Origin: Autumnicola tepida
GTDB lineage: Bacteria; Bacteroidota; Bacteroidia; Flavobacteriales; Flavobacteriaceae
Assembly (NCBI RefSeq): GCF_031846485.1
Contig: NZ_JAVRHQ010000001.1
Coordinates: 496,001-560,000 of the forward strand
Direction: 5' to 3'
DNA: 64,000 nt
Position 1 is the stretch's first letter, and each line of letters opens with the position of its first letter. The notes beneath the pieces are model-generated. The model was not told the DNA's origin. It searched no databases and was given only the letters and a program-made list of their open reading frames with translations. A program made the position numbers and the translations under genes. This document shows, in pieces, positions 27,501 to 33,461 of the stretch.

Positions 27501-27812
27501 GTAGTCGTAAGGGGGTACTCCTCCTGAAATGCTGATGTTTATTGACCCGTCAGAACTGGAGCTGCAGGAAGCGCTTGTCCTGGAATCTACCTTTATAATT
27601 GGATTTGCGATTACTCCCGATTTCCCTTTGTTCACTTCCAAAGTTTTGGAAGAAGATGCCCCATAATTTCGCGTAGCACTTCCTACTGCCGAAATATTCT
27701 TGTAAGAATCTTCGGAAGGTTTGGAATTTGATGCCGTTAAAACAAAACCGATGAAAATAATCAGAAAAGCCGATACTCCAATTGCTTTCATCACCGGGGT
27801 AATTTTGCCCAT
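18519..27812 (-). CDS. Giant T9SS-exported surface protein 2 (HYR/PKD-like/SprB/LamG modules)
   Basis: About 3,097 residues from the ATG at 27812 (MGKITP, same opening as its neighbour; a TTG two codons earlier is less likely). Approximate order: signal/membrane segment; SprB-like repeat (74-150); four near-identical 79-residue HYR repeats (150-465, core TSDNCGVKSVTN); a further HYR-like domain; about seven PKD-like domains (540-1180, motif NGCxGxPxxxTxTVNPTP); a jelly-roll-like domain (about 1225-1412); a second carbohydrate-binding-like module opening with NGDFEDG (about 1545-1738); Ig-like and SprB repeats (1840-2190); LamG (about 2190-2360); the same C-terminal region as giant protein 1; a short Glu-rich linker; and a type A T9SS sorting domain. 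This is a paralogue with a different N-terminal set of modules. Probably a surface adhesin; the binding partner is unknown. Confidence 0.9.
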   Translation of the reverse strand: MGKITPVMKAIGVSAFLIIFIGFVLTASNSKPSEDSYKNISAVGSATRNYGASSSKTLEVNKGKSGVIANPIIKVDSRTSASCSSSSDGSINISISGGVPPYDYNWTGPGGFSSSNEDIANLSPGTYEITVTDSNGDSSSESIEIIFEDNTKPTISAPADKTVNTDNNQCTSSGVSLGTPTTRDNCGVKSVTNDAPATFPFGNTTVTWTVTDDSDNVQTTTQVITVVDSQKPTISAPADKTVNTDNNQCTASRVSLGTPTTRDNCGVKSVTNDAPATFPLGNTTVTWTVTDNSDNVQTATQVITVVDSQKPTISAPADKTVNTDNNQCTASGVSLGTPTTSDNCGVKSVTNDAPAIFPLGNTTVTWTVTDNSDNVKTTTQVITVVDSQKPTISAPADKTVNTDNNQCTASGVSLETPTTSDNCGVKSVTNDAPATFPLGNTTVTWTVTDNSDNVQTTTQVVTVEDNQAPAAPDLPDLTWSCGMQITDYPITTDNCSAEITATTNNDLEFNDFGSYTIEWVFTDPSGNSVTTTQNILIPEPTVQVPSIDGSEFCNEEVIPEIKFAGNELEDKYYEWSYIDVNNNSIDIGIPSSGSGDIPEFTARNNSSEVIEAVFTIIPYGNGCKGEPVNFTITVNPTPTITKPSDISVCAGETVEEIKFPGASVSGTSKSWTNNNTNIGLKANGNGKINSFTATNDTSESIFATVTVTPSANGCEGIAETFTIEVKPKAKVEPLEDFTFCNGVATTAISLTGPVEGTTYDIEGGSSIGLSNKSSVTEISSFTPDNNSTSPATAEISVTPKANGCTGEPEIFSITVNPTPNITISPASQALCSGETTGITFTGAVAGTSYSWTVSEIIPSGSISGGSDGSGDKIEQNLTNTTGSPAKIIYKVTPEANGCPGTPISVTVTVNPLPEFSFKTEQLLCSPADLTSLELTEDSTQGLSFSYFKNGNQVQNPNSVNAGFYTIIGKNSSGCTTEQEVTVNETPKLTVPLDAPETCSNSSFTYELTSSIPDTEFSWQRLANPNISSNTTGGGNGDIGENLTNMSDKPIEVTYVVTLTSPEGCTANQEIKTLVNPIPKLNNPSTDPEQDFVYNYIACGGENFEFSPSSNTPNTTFHWERQQVGENSATNGSGNINEKLINSGSSEITAVYKIFISSNECDNPNPYEIRVLVKPAPVVNASIVSSGAAENPNSEFIEICPGTTSVDLYSNATLENTENLPPEIDSWDFSSSSARNAWSTDPSHESRRWRTGQNGDLAYERDYRCGYRNRYICTEEYEYAFQNINSPFFAVNSYQYEGNYDNVALISPSFSTIGYSSVTLNFDHAYRDAGSIYDIEADIARVQFRINYGNWQNLVSYTSSIGSEEQMVPGRTNNNQEIKLPGNKENVQIRFLYNTHERGYYGIGFWAIGNVNITGEGAEQPNITWTRSDDENWISHDQNLQNIEVNMATTFTATYEYESVDCPGTDSVEVIVRTPPEPTITANYCGSSQFIELVSDNEYSSYRWEANGEVLGTNRTLDVEIAKTYTLIVTDDLGCEGTGYINVSNELITNGDFEDGNTGFYTEYNYKPNPTAYTNNNQGTSALWAEQTYTISNDARQNPYSWHPHFYGQDHTYGNGHGNFMLINGAPASGKVVWRQTIENIQPNTNYYFNAWGMNLNPSSPARLQFKVNGVNTGTIAELSQAATPTSNGQVNRANWVQFYSNPFWNSGNSTTAVLEIVNLNTNTGGNDFGLDDISFGTLETIVFEIDPDNNSILCEGEELELYANIEGGRFPITFKWTGPAGSNFSHTTTVNTLQELNEAVTLKVPDITADMAGTYNLEVTDFYGCASQTATTEVKILKINSGEDQTVCSNAAEVTLAGTIIGSEAGGTWSTSGSGTFSNNTQLDAIYTASEDDIAAGSVSLSLTSNDAKATCTDELTIFFNISPEMTIEVTPANCYQSNDATATVIIAENTGTAPFTYLWSDGQTGQTATRLGKTGEADNLFVTVTDANGCSVSSENIVIEEPAPLEIVATEFDAVTCFGANDGTATIEVTGGFLEGASPEYNFQLLDSEGAMVYTEENVASPTITVPNLTAGNYTFSVSTPANCTSLTSNITITQPEEIIVDAGTDLSLEQCGITQVQLEAVPVDESLGEGEWHVISGQDGYFEDAHLPNTIFYGKANTTYELEWAVIPKTDCPELSDTLTVHFPESCSKLNFDGEDDYVDAGENYAMGGNDFSVEAWVKPNAISGVNTIISKRVEGESNLGYDLILNNGAPSFRVRNRSVTSTKKIATDRWYHIAGVYSDSQMSLYVDGVEIQKNTNNIPGGSGNFEAPFLIGAAHSPASTRGTKEHFNGFIEEVRIWKGAIPTAQIRFFMNQRLWKNGSKVDGEVLEQEMNITNAPTLPNYSNLPGYYQLLAREDLISSGYTENLGSEGSKADGLLKNIQQMQENTAPLPYVLYTSNKEWYNKSTWQLPQKFNGKTISQRDVWDAPNSLGIDNQTKIDWNIVKIGDNVYNPGTPNNKNSITLLGLLSEDGKFDMQGDNNHNGSGLTVTHYLKLNGIIDLNGESQLIQSEGSILDPESSGYIQRDQQGTQNSYNYNYWSSPVSYKDKPINSGYSIAAVLHDGTNPSTPKPISFGNSHTFADGNYSGNLRISAYWLNIFHGTADEYGVWKHIDATTHLEPGTGYTMKGTSGSAKIKDLQNYIFEGKPNNGTIKIKISENENRLVGNPYPSVIDAREFIKDNLKNINGGRNTRNIFNGTIYFWDHFGQEDTHVLAEYIGGYAAFTLAGSVPGVSNDKRIHSNGNSGTKLPGNGIPVAQGFFVNTILDETVAGDITVSGGEVVFKNSQRTYVRENPGNSQFLRPENIQKQQKEMAEDTRPKIRLNFVSPTGYHRQILATADLATTDDFDLGYDAPMMDYNAEDMFWMIKNGEFVIQAVKDFGLKRTLPLGLYISEEKEFEISIDSLENLPENFEVFIRDNETGTHHNLSEGSFTATLAPGYYTTRFDIVFSDVQEEEPGEETEEEGNTGENPDEEENSAESIQITYNHKTRNLRIDNPEVLEISELMVFDIRGRLVEAFEELPSEKQFYLPVKDFSSGIYIVKMIYSKGIKNVKIIMR
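26410..27360 (-). repeat. Four exact-period (237 bp) HYR coding repeats in giant protein 2
   Basis: Landmark GTAGGTTTTT (GTAGGTTTGG in the last copy) occurs at 26641, 26878, 27115 and 27352, a constant period of 237 bp or 79 codons. Each unit encodes PTISAPADKTVNTDNNQC, an SLGTPTT segment and a closing WTVTD strand, the HYR (hyalin repeat) pattern. The units differ by only scattered bases. Confidence 0.9.
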
Positions 27813-28011
27813 ACGCAAATACTCTTAATTTCAGGCTGTAAAACTACGTATAAATTCGGTAAAATGTAAAGTTTTCAGGATTAAATGTAAGCATAAGCTG
27901 CTAGTTTTCAATATTAAAGAATAATGGGTGGTTGGTTTTCTTCCGGGATTTGTAGGAAATTAATGTCTTCGCTAAACTTTTTTATCCGGAGAATAGACAA
28001 ATTCAGAGGAA

Positions 28012-28040
28012 ATAAAAAAGCCGCGCTTAGCACGGCTTTC
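28012..28040 (-). terminator. Rho-independent terminator after pruA
   Basis: Hairpin AAAGCCGCGC / GCACGGCTTT with a TTA loop and, on the minus strand, a T-run. It ends 23 bp past the pruA stop and separates pruA from the giant-protein genes downstream. Confidence 0.8.
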
Positions 28041-28063
28041 AGAAAATATTATAAAATAAAGGC

Positions 28064-29689
28064 TTATTCGCCCATAAATGGATATCTGTAGTCCGTTGCC
28101 GGAACAAAGGTTTCCTTAATCAACCTTGGGGAAACCCATCGTAAAAGGTTTAGTTTGGAACCTGCTTTATCGTTTGTTCCACTCGCCCTGGCACCTCCAA
28201 ATGGCTGCTGGCCTACAACGGCTCCGGTAGGTTTATCGTTAATATAAAAGTTTCCGGCAGAATTTTGTAGTCGTTTTGTTGCCTTTGCAGCTTCATATCG
28301 ATCCCCGGAAAAAATTGCCCCGGTTAATCCATACATGTTCTGGTCAACTAAATCGAGCGTTTCCTCCCATTTTTCATCTTCATAAACATAGATAGTCACT
28401 ACAGGGCCAAATAGCTCTGTACACATGGTTTCGTAAGTAGGATTTGAAGTTAAGATCACAGTGGGCTCTATAAAATAACCCTTAGATTTGTCGTAATTTC
28501 CGCCTACAATAATCTCCGAATCCTTATCTTCTTTAGCCTCGTCAATATATTTTGCCAGCTTATCAAAAGAAGCTTCATGGATCACAGCATTTATGAAATT
28601 TGTCATATCTTCAGGTGAGCCCATTTTAAAGGACTTTACATCTTCAATTACAAAATCCTTTATCTCAGGCCACAAACTTTTTGGAAGATAAACTCTTGAT
28701 GCGGCACTACATTTTTGGCCCTGGTATTCAAAAGCTCCCCGGGAAATTGCCGTAGCAACCTGTTTTGCATTAGAAGTTGGATGTGCAATTATAAAATCCT
28801 TACCTCCGGTTTCTCCTACAATTCTTGGATAAGATTTGTATTTATGAATATTGTTTCCAATCTGTGCCCATATATTTTTAAATACGGTGGTGCTTCCGGT
28901 ATAATGAATGCCGGCAAAATCAGCGCTATCCAGCACCACATCGGTGATCATCTTGGGATCTCCCATCACCATATTAATCACGCCGTCTGGCACCCCGGCT
29001 TCTTTAAATACTTCCATTAAAACCTGGGCAGAGAATATCTGGCTGTCGCTGGGTTTCCATACGGCAACATTTCCCATTAAGGCGGCACTGGAAGGAAGGT
29101 TTCCGGCAATGGCGGTGAAATTAAAAGGGGTCACGGCATATACGAAACCTTCCAGGGGACGGTATTCTACACGGTTCCAATTGCCCTCAGAAGATTCTGG
29201 CTGGTCATCATAAATCTGTGACATATATTCCACATTAAAACGCAGAAAATCACAAATTTCACAGGCAGAATCAATTTCGGCCTGGTAAATATTTTTTGAT
29301 TGCCCAATCATAGTCGCAGCGTTCATTTTTGCACGGTATGGCCCGGCGATGAGGTCTGCTGCTTTAAGAAAAACTGCTGCTCTTTGTTCCCATTCAAGGT
29401 CTGCCCATTTTTCCCGGGCTTTCAGGGATTCTTCAATAGCTTTCTCTATGTGTTCTTTGCCGGCTTTATGGTAAACACCCAAATCATGCTGATGGTCATG
29501 CGGCGGGTGCATGGTTGCGGTTTCGCCTGTTTTAATTTCTTCGGAACCTATGTAAAGCGGTACTTCAATTTTATTGTTGTAAAGTTCTTTGTACGTGTTT
29601 AAAACTTCTTTTCTTTCCGGGGATCCTGGCTCATACGATTTCACTGGTTCGTTTGTAGCGACAGGAACATGAAAAAATCCTTTTCCCAT
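28064..29689 (-). CDS. pruA: L-glutamate gamma-semialdehyde (1-pyrroline-5-carboxylate) dehydrogenase
   Basis: The 541-residue aldehyde dehydrogenase oxidises glutamate-gamma-semialdehyde to glutamate with NAD+, the second step of proline breakdown. The catalytic Cys (about residue 327) is in GQKCSAASRVYLP, and the general-base Glu is in VGETGGKDF. The tail KDxxGSKLNLLRWVSPRLIKETF-like ending and the length match the monofunctional type-1 P5C dehydrogenase family. No proline dehydrogenase domain is fused, so a separate putA/prodh gene must lie elsewhere. It is transcribed alone and ends in a hairpin terminator. Confidence 0.95.
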   Translation of the reverse strand: MGKGFFHVPVATNEPVKSYEPGSPERKEVLNTYKELYNNKIEVPLYIGSEEIKTGETATMHPPHDHQHDLGVYHKAGKEHIEKAIEESLKAREKWADLEWEQRAAVFLKAADLIAGPYRAKMNAATMIGQSKNIYQAEIDSACEICDFLRFNVEYMSQIYDDQPESSEGNWNRVEYRPLEGFVYAVTPFNFTAIAGNLPSSAALMGNVAVWKPSDSQIFSAQVLMEVFKEAGVPDGVINMVMGDPKMITDVVLDSADFAGIHYTGSTTVFKNIWAQIGNNIHKYKSYPRIVGETGGKDFIIAHPTSNAKQVATAISRGAFEYQGQKCSAASRVYLPKSLWPEIKDFVIEDVKSFKMGSPEDMTNFINAVIHEASFDKLAKYIDEAKEDKDSEIIVGGNYDKSKGYFIEPTVILTSNPTYETMCTELFGPVVTIYVYEDEKWEETLDLVDQNMYGLTGAIFSGDRYEAAKATKRLQNSAGNFYINDKPTGAVVGQQPFGGARASGTNDKAGSKLNLLRWVSPRLIKETFVPATDYRYPFMGE

Positions 29690-29822
29690 AAATTTTTTTA
29701 GGTTTTTAGCGTTTGATACTTAGTGGCTAAAGGTAAAAAAATTAAGCGGGATTCATATTTATAAAACCCGTATTCACGAAAGCTTAACTTTTTTTGTAAC
29801 TTCATGAGATTTTTTAATATTT

Positions 29823-30536
29823 ATGTGTACAGTAAGCCTTGTTGCTCAACCTGAAATCCAGAATGGTTTTGTGCTCACTTCTAACCGGGATGAAATTAAC
29901 GGAAGAGAGAATTTAGCTCCCTCCTGGGAGGAATATCTGGGGGTGCAGCTTTATTTTCCAAAAGACAAACTTGCCGGTGGCACCTGGCTTGGGGCAAGTG
30001 AAAGACAAAGATTAATTTGCCTTTTGAACGGAGGTTATAAAAAGCATGAGCGAAAGCAGCCTTACAGGAAGAGCAGGGGAGTAGTGGTGAAGGATTTTCT
30101 GGCGGCCCTGAAGATAGATGAAGTTATTAAAAACTATAATCTTGAAAATATAGAACCTTTTACCATGGTTATTGCCGATTGGCAAGAGGAACTAACTTTT
30201 CTTGAATTCGTGTGGGATGGAGTTGAGCGGCACCGGAAAAATTTACAACTTACCAGCCATATCTGGTCTTCTTCTCCTTTATACTCTGAAGAAATGAAAG
30301 CGCAGCGCCGGCAATGGTTTGAGGCTTTGAAGAGTGAAAATAAACCAGGTGCAGAAGCCTTGCTGGAATTTCATCATTCGGCAGGAGTGGGAGATAAAAA
30401 TATCGACCTCGTGATGGATCGTGGTTTTTTAAAAACCCAGAGCATTTCCCAAATTGAAAAGATTACTTTAGGTTTAAGATTTTGGTACAAAGATTTGGCT
30501 AATGATAAAGTATCTGAAAGTATCCTCAAATTCTAG
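29823..30536 (+). CDS. NRDE/TANGO2-family protein
   Basis: The 237-residue protein starts MCTVSLVA and contains the family-naming NRDE tetrapeptide (LTSNRDEINGR, about residue 20). Next come LAGGTWLGAS and WSSSPLYS. TANGO2/NRDE proteins share an Ntn-hydrolase-like pattern in which Cys2 could be exposed after Met removal. The molecular function is unsettled; roles in haem handling and lipid metabolism have been proposed for eukaryotic members. Its stop codon and that of the convergent apaG share the palindrome CTAG (30533-30536). Confidence 0.85.
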   Translation: MCTVSLVAQPEIQNGFVLTSNRDEINGRENLAPSWEEYLGVQLYFPKDKLAGGTWLGASERQRLICLLNGGYKKHERKQPYRKSRGVVVKDFLAALKIDEVIKNYNLENIEPFTMVIADWQEELTFLEFVWDGVERHRKNLQLTSHIWSSSPLYSEEMKAQRRQWFEALKSENKPGAEALLEFHHSAGVGDKNIDLVMDRGFLKTQSISQIEKITLGLRFWYKDLANDKVSESILKF

Positions 30537-30919
30537 TTAAGTGCAAAAGGTGCGCTTAATTTGAAGCTGGGGATTTGTACTTTAAATTTCCTGGCTGAAG
30601 TAAAATTTACCATATTATAATGACCTTTCATGGCGCCGAACGGAGCAGTGAGCATGCAACCGCTCTGGTAGGAATGCGTCTCCCCCGGATTTAAAATTGG
30701 CTTTTTTCCTATCACACCTTCTCCTTTTACAATTTCTGTTTTATTTAATGCATCTTTAATTTTCCAGAAGCGGGAGGTAAGCTGCACGGCGTCATTACTT
30801 TGATTCTCAATTGTTATACGGTAGCCAAAGGCATAGCGAATCTGGTACTCTTTAAAGTAAACTCCTTCAAAGTGCGTTTCAACAGAAATTTTTATTCCCT
30901 TTGTTACCTGCTGAGTCAT
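30533..30919 (-). CDS. apaG: ApaG-domain protein
   Basis: The 128-residue single-domain protein has the fibronectin-III-like ApaG fold: YAFGYRITIENQS, VQLTSRFWKI and the conserved glycine-rich turn LNPGETHSYQSGC, followed by PFGAMKGHY. Genetic links in enterobacteria tie ApaG to cobalt/magnesium sensitivity and to Ap4A metabolism, but the biochemical role is unclear. It lies 2 bp after the DUF3667 gene and is the last gene of the plug-DUF3667-apaG operon. Length is typical. Confidence 0.93.
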   Translation of the reverse strand: MTQQVTKGIKISVETHFEGVYFKEYQIRYAFGYRITIENQSNDAVQLTSRFWKIKDALNKTEIVKGEGVIGKKPILNPGETHSYQSGCMLTAPFGAMKGHYNMVNFTSARKFKVQIPSFKLSAPFALN

Positions 30920-30921
30920 AT

Positions 30922-32019
30922 TTAGAATATTGCAAAGGATGCTAATGCTGAAATTACAGCCGCGGCCAGGGCTAAAATAAAAAATATAACACTGAGTATG
31001 ATGAACTTTAAAACCGTTTTAACACGGCCCTGATTGTAAAATTTTCTTAAGGCTTTATACAAATACGCCACGAATACGGTAATGGCTATTGTTGTTCCCC
31101 AGTCGCCCGAAATAAAGTAATCAAAGATAAGTGCAAGGGAGAATAATACGAAAAAAGTGGTTTGCACATGGAAGGCAAAAATCAAATGTTCCATGTAATT
31201 AAAAGGTCTTCTTATGTAAATAAGCCAGATGAACAGAGCGAAAACCGGCAGATAGAAAAAGATGATAAAAGGAAGCTTACTAATAAAGTAGTTTACAAAA
31301 ATGGAGGGATTTTCGTAGATCCTGTTAAAGTTTACCGCTTTTTTGTATAACCACTCGTTGTAAGTTCCGGGGGTATAGTGAAGGCTGTCTATGGCTCTCC
31401 CTGCATTTACGATCTCTGTTTCTTTGTGAAATTCTGAAAAAATTTTAAGTTTTTCGGCATTCCGGTTCCAGAATCCCATGGTATCCAGGTCTTCTTCCGG
31501 AATGTAAACATCTGTATAAGAATTTTCCTGTGCTGCCGACTGCACCAAAGAATCCACCCGCAATTCTTCCTGTCTTAAACCCGGGACCATTTTCAGGTTT
31601 TGATTTATCTGATTAAGGCTGTCTTTGGGTATGCGGGATAACTCTTCCCGGAATTCGGCCTGGTTGGGACCAAACTCCACTTCATCCCATGAACTGGAAA
31701 AGCTCATTATAAGGAAAAATATGATGGAAGCGCTCAGGTAAAACCGAAATGGATTGGCGTAGCGCATTCTTCTTCCCTGGATATAATCTTTTGAAATTTT
31801 ACCGGGTTGGAATAATAAGGCCTTCAGCGTACGTTGAAAACGTGAGTCGTAAGCAAAAATTCCGGAGAAGAATTCCGAGAAGAAATCATCAAAGCTTAGT
31901 TTTTTGGTGCTGTTCATTTGTCCGCATCGTGGACAAAAACGGTCACTAATGCTTAGCTGATGGTCACAGTTAAGGCACCTGGTCCCCCTGTACTTTAGCA
32001 GAGATCTTTTAACTTTCAT
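30922..32019 (-). CDS. DUF3667 membrane protein with zinc ribbon
   Basis: The 365-residue protein opens with a four-cysteine zinc ribbon (CLNCDH, then CPRCGQ about residues 18-35). A conserved amphipathic stretch follows (FDDFFSEFFSG, about 45). It has a predicted membrane helix near residue 100 (FYLSASIIFFLIMSF), a long periplasmic or cytosolic loop, and four or five C-terminal helices ending in LALAAAVISALASFAIF. This is the DUF3667 architecture common in Bacteroidota, with unknown function. It sits between the T9SS Plug gene and apaG with 18-bp and 2-bp gaps, so it is probably co-transcribed with them. Confidence 0.85.
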   Translation of the reverse strand: MKVKRSLLKYRGTRCLNCDHQLSISDRFCPRCGQMNSTKKLSFDDFFSEFFSGIFAYDSRFQRTLKALLFQPGKISKDYIQGRRMRYANPFRFYLSASIIFFLIMSFSSSWDEVEFGPNQAEFREELSRIPKDSLNQINQNLKMVPGLRQEELRVDSLVQSAAQENSYTDVYIPEEDLDTMGFWNRNAEKLKIFSEFHKETEIVNAGRAIDSLHYTPGTYNEWLYKKAVNFNRIYENPSIFVNYFISKLPFIIFFYLPVFALFIWLIYIRRPFNYMEHLIFAFHVQTTFFVLFSLALIFDYFISGDWGTTIAITVFVAYLYKALRKFYNQGRVKTVLKFIILSVIFFILALAAAVISALASFAIF

Positions 32020-32037
32020 AATCTCTATGGCTGGTTG

Positions 32038-33291
32038 TTAGTTGCTGATGTTAAGAGAACTGGCCTTGCCAAGGCCAATTACCCTGTCATATCTTGCGCC
32101 GGGCGTCCTGTAATAAACCACTACCTGGTAATCATTTTCGGTTTCATCAAAATCCCCGCTTATAAAACCTTCATTCAGGCTGCCATCGGCATTAAGCAAA
32201 ACGTATTTGTAGTTGTAGAAGCCTTGTTTAAACAATCTTACCCCTTCAAAAAACCCTGTTTCTTCATTAAAATTAAGTCTGGTGGTTTCGTCAAGAACGA
32301 AATTATTAAATTTTCCGTAGATGTGAAGCTGCCCCCCGTTCAGCGGCCGTGAATTTTCTAGCTGAAAATGTATCCATACGTATTCTGCCTCAATATCGGG
32401 ATTGGTGCTATACAGGCTTCTAACTAAAAAGCCTCCGTTAATATCGGGATTGTAGGTGTAAGGTTCAAAAGCCCTGGTGAAATCTGTAAAAAGAAAATGA
32501 TGATAGAGTTCCTCCAGTTCCACAAAATTAATGTCTCCCGTGGTGGCCCTTAAATCTTTACTGTCAAACTGAATATATTCATTGCCGCCCCAAAAAGCGG
32601 TGGGATCATCATATTTGTAAATAAGTTCATTGCCAATAGTGTATTGTGGCTTTATACCTTTAATGGCTGTCTTAAAATTGTGATTTTGAAGCAGAAGGAC
32701 TTTAACATTTTCAGCAGGATTTTTCAGAAGAAATTCTGAGGAGGTAATGCTGAAGTTTAGCACCTGTTTTTCATTGATGAAATTAATGTCCCTGGACCTT
32801 CTTACCGTTGCGCCAACTTTCGCCAGTGGCTCATAAATGATAAATTTACGGGAGAATACAAGTTCCCTTTCCGCATTAAAGATTTTGATCATATAATTTC
32901 CGCTAACCTTAAAGCCTCCTGTGTCGCTGTTTGGGATTTGCAGTTCGTAATGGGAGTAGGGCTGTAGGGTATTAAGGGAATTCCTGTAATTAAAAATGCG
33001 GATATCGTCAAAACCCAGCAAATATTCAGATTTAGAAAGTTGGGAGGGCGTCCAGTCATAATTATAATGTTCAATTATGTAATAATAATCGGCTTCGTCT
33101 CCTATAATATCATCAAATGAAAGGCTTAAACTTTCCCCGAGGAGCATTATAGGGTCGCCACCCGGGGCAACGGCACTGCCATTAAGCTGAATGGTCCTGA
33201 TATAGTTGGGTGGCAGGATTTCTACTTCAGCCTGGCTATAGCTAAATAGAGTATTCAGAATAAGAAGAGAAAAAAGAAAAAATGCTTTCAT
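32038..33291 (-). CDS. T9SS Plug protein (DUF5103 family)
   Basis: The 417-residue exported protein has a signal peptide (FFLFSLLILNTLFSYSQA) and an all-beta body. DUF5103 is now named for the type IX Plug: in the Flavobacterium translocon structure this protein closes the periplasmic side of the SprA pore when no PorV is bound. Family markers visible include YYYIIEHYNYDWTPSQLSKS, LGFDDIRIFNYRNSLNTLQP and the C-terminal FKQGFYNYKYVLLNADG. It is the first gene of an operon with DUF3667 and apaG. A TACTTTTG -7-like element (33296-33303, minus) lies only 4 bp upstream of the ATG, so either the transcript is leaderless or that element is fortuitous. The family call is firm; the Plug role is by homology. 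Confidence 0.85.
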   Translation of the reverse strand: MKAFFLFSLLILNTLFSYSQAEVEILPPNYIRTIQLNGSAVAPGGDPIMLLGESLSLSFDDIIGDEADYYYIIEHYNYDWTPSQLSKSEYLLGFDDIRIFNYRNSLNTLQPYSHYELQIPNSDTGGFKVSGNYMIKIFNAERELVFSRKFIIYEPLAKVGATVRRSRDINFINEKQVLNFSITSSEFLLKNPAENVKVLLLQNHNFKTAIKGIKPQYTIGNELIYKYDDPTAFWGGNEYIQFDSKDLRATTGDINFVELEELYHHFLFTDFTRAFEPYTYNPDINGGFLVRSLYSTNPDIEAEYVWIHFQLENSRPLNGGQLHIYGKFNNFVLDETTRLNFNEETGFFEGVRLFKQGFYNYKYVLLNADGSLNEGFISGDFDETENDYQVVVYYRTPGARYDRVIGLGKASSLNISN

Positions 33292-33385
33292 TTTTCAAAA
33301 GTAAAAACAAAATTAACATTAATCCCATAACAGAATTTTTGGTCTTCCATTTTAACAGTCGGCTCATGTAAAAAACTCCTATTTG

Positions 33386-33418
33386 TTGGGAAAAGTGAGG
33401 TGAAAATTCATAAATTTG
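33386..33418 (+). promoter_or_regulatory. Candidate promoter of the nqr operon
   Basis: A -7 element TAAATTTG at 33411-33418 matches TAnnTTTG exactly. A TTG at 33386-33388 lies 22 bp upstream as a possible -33 box. The nqrA ATG follows 43 bp downstream. Confidence 0.5.
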
Positions 33419-33461
33419 CACGACTTTAAAATAAACATTTTTTTAACATACACTCCATCCT

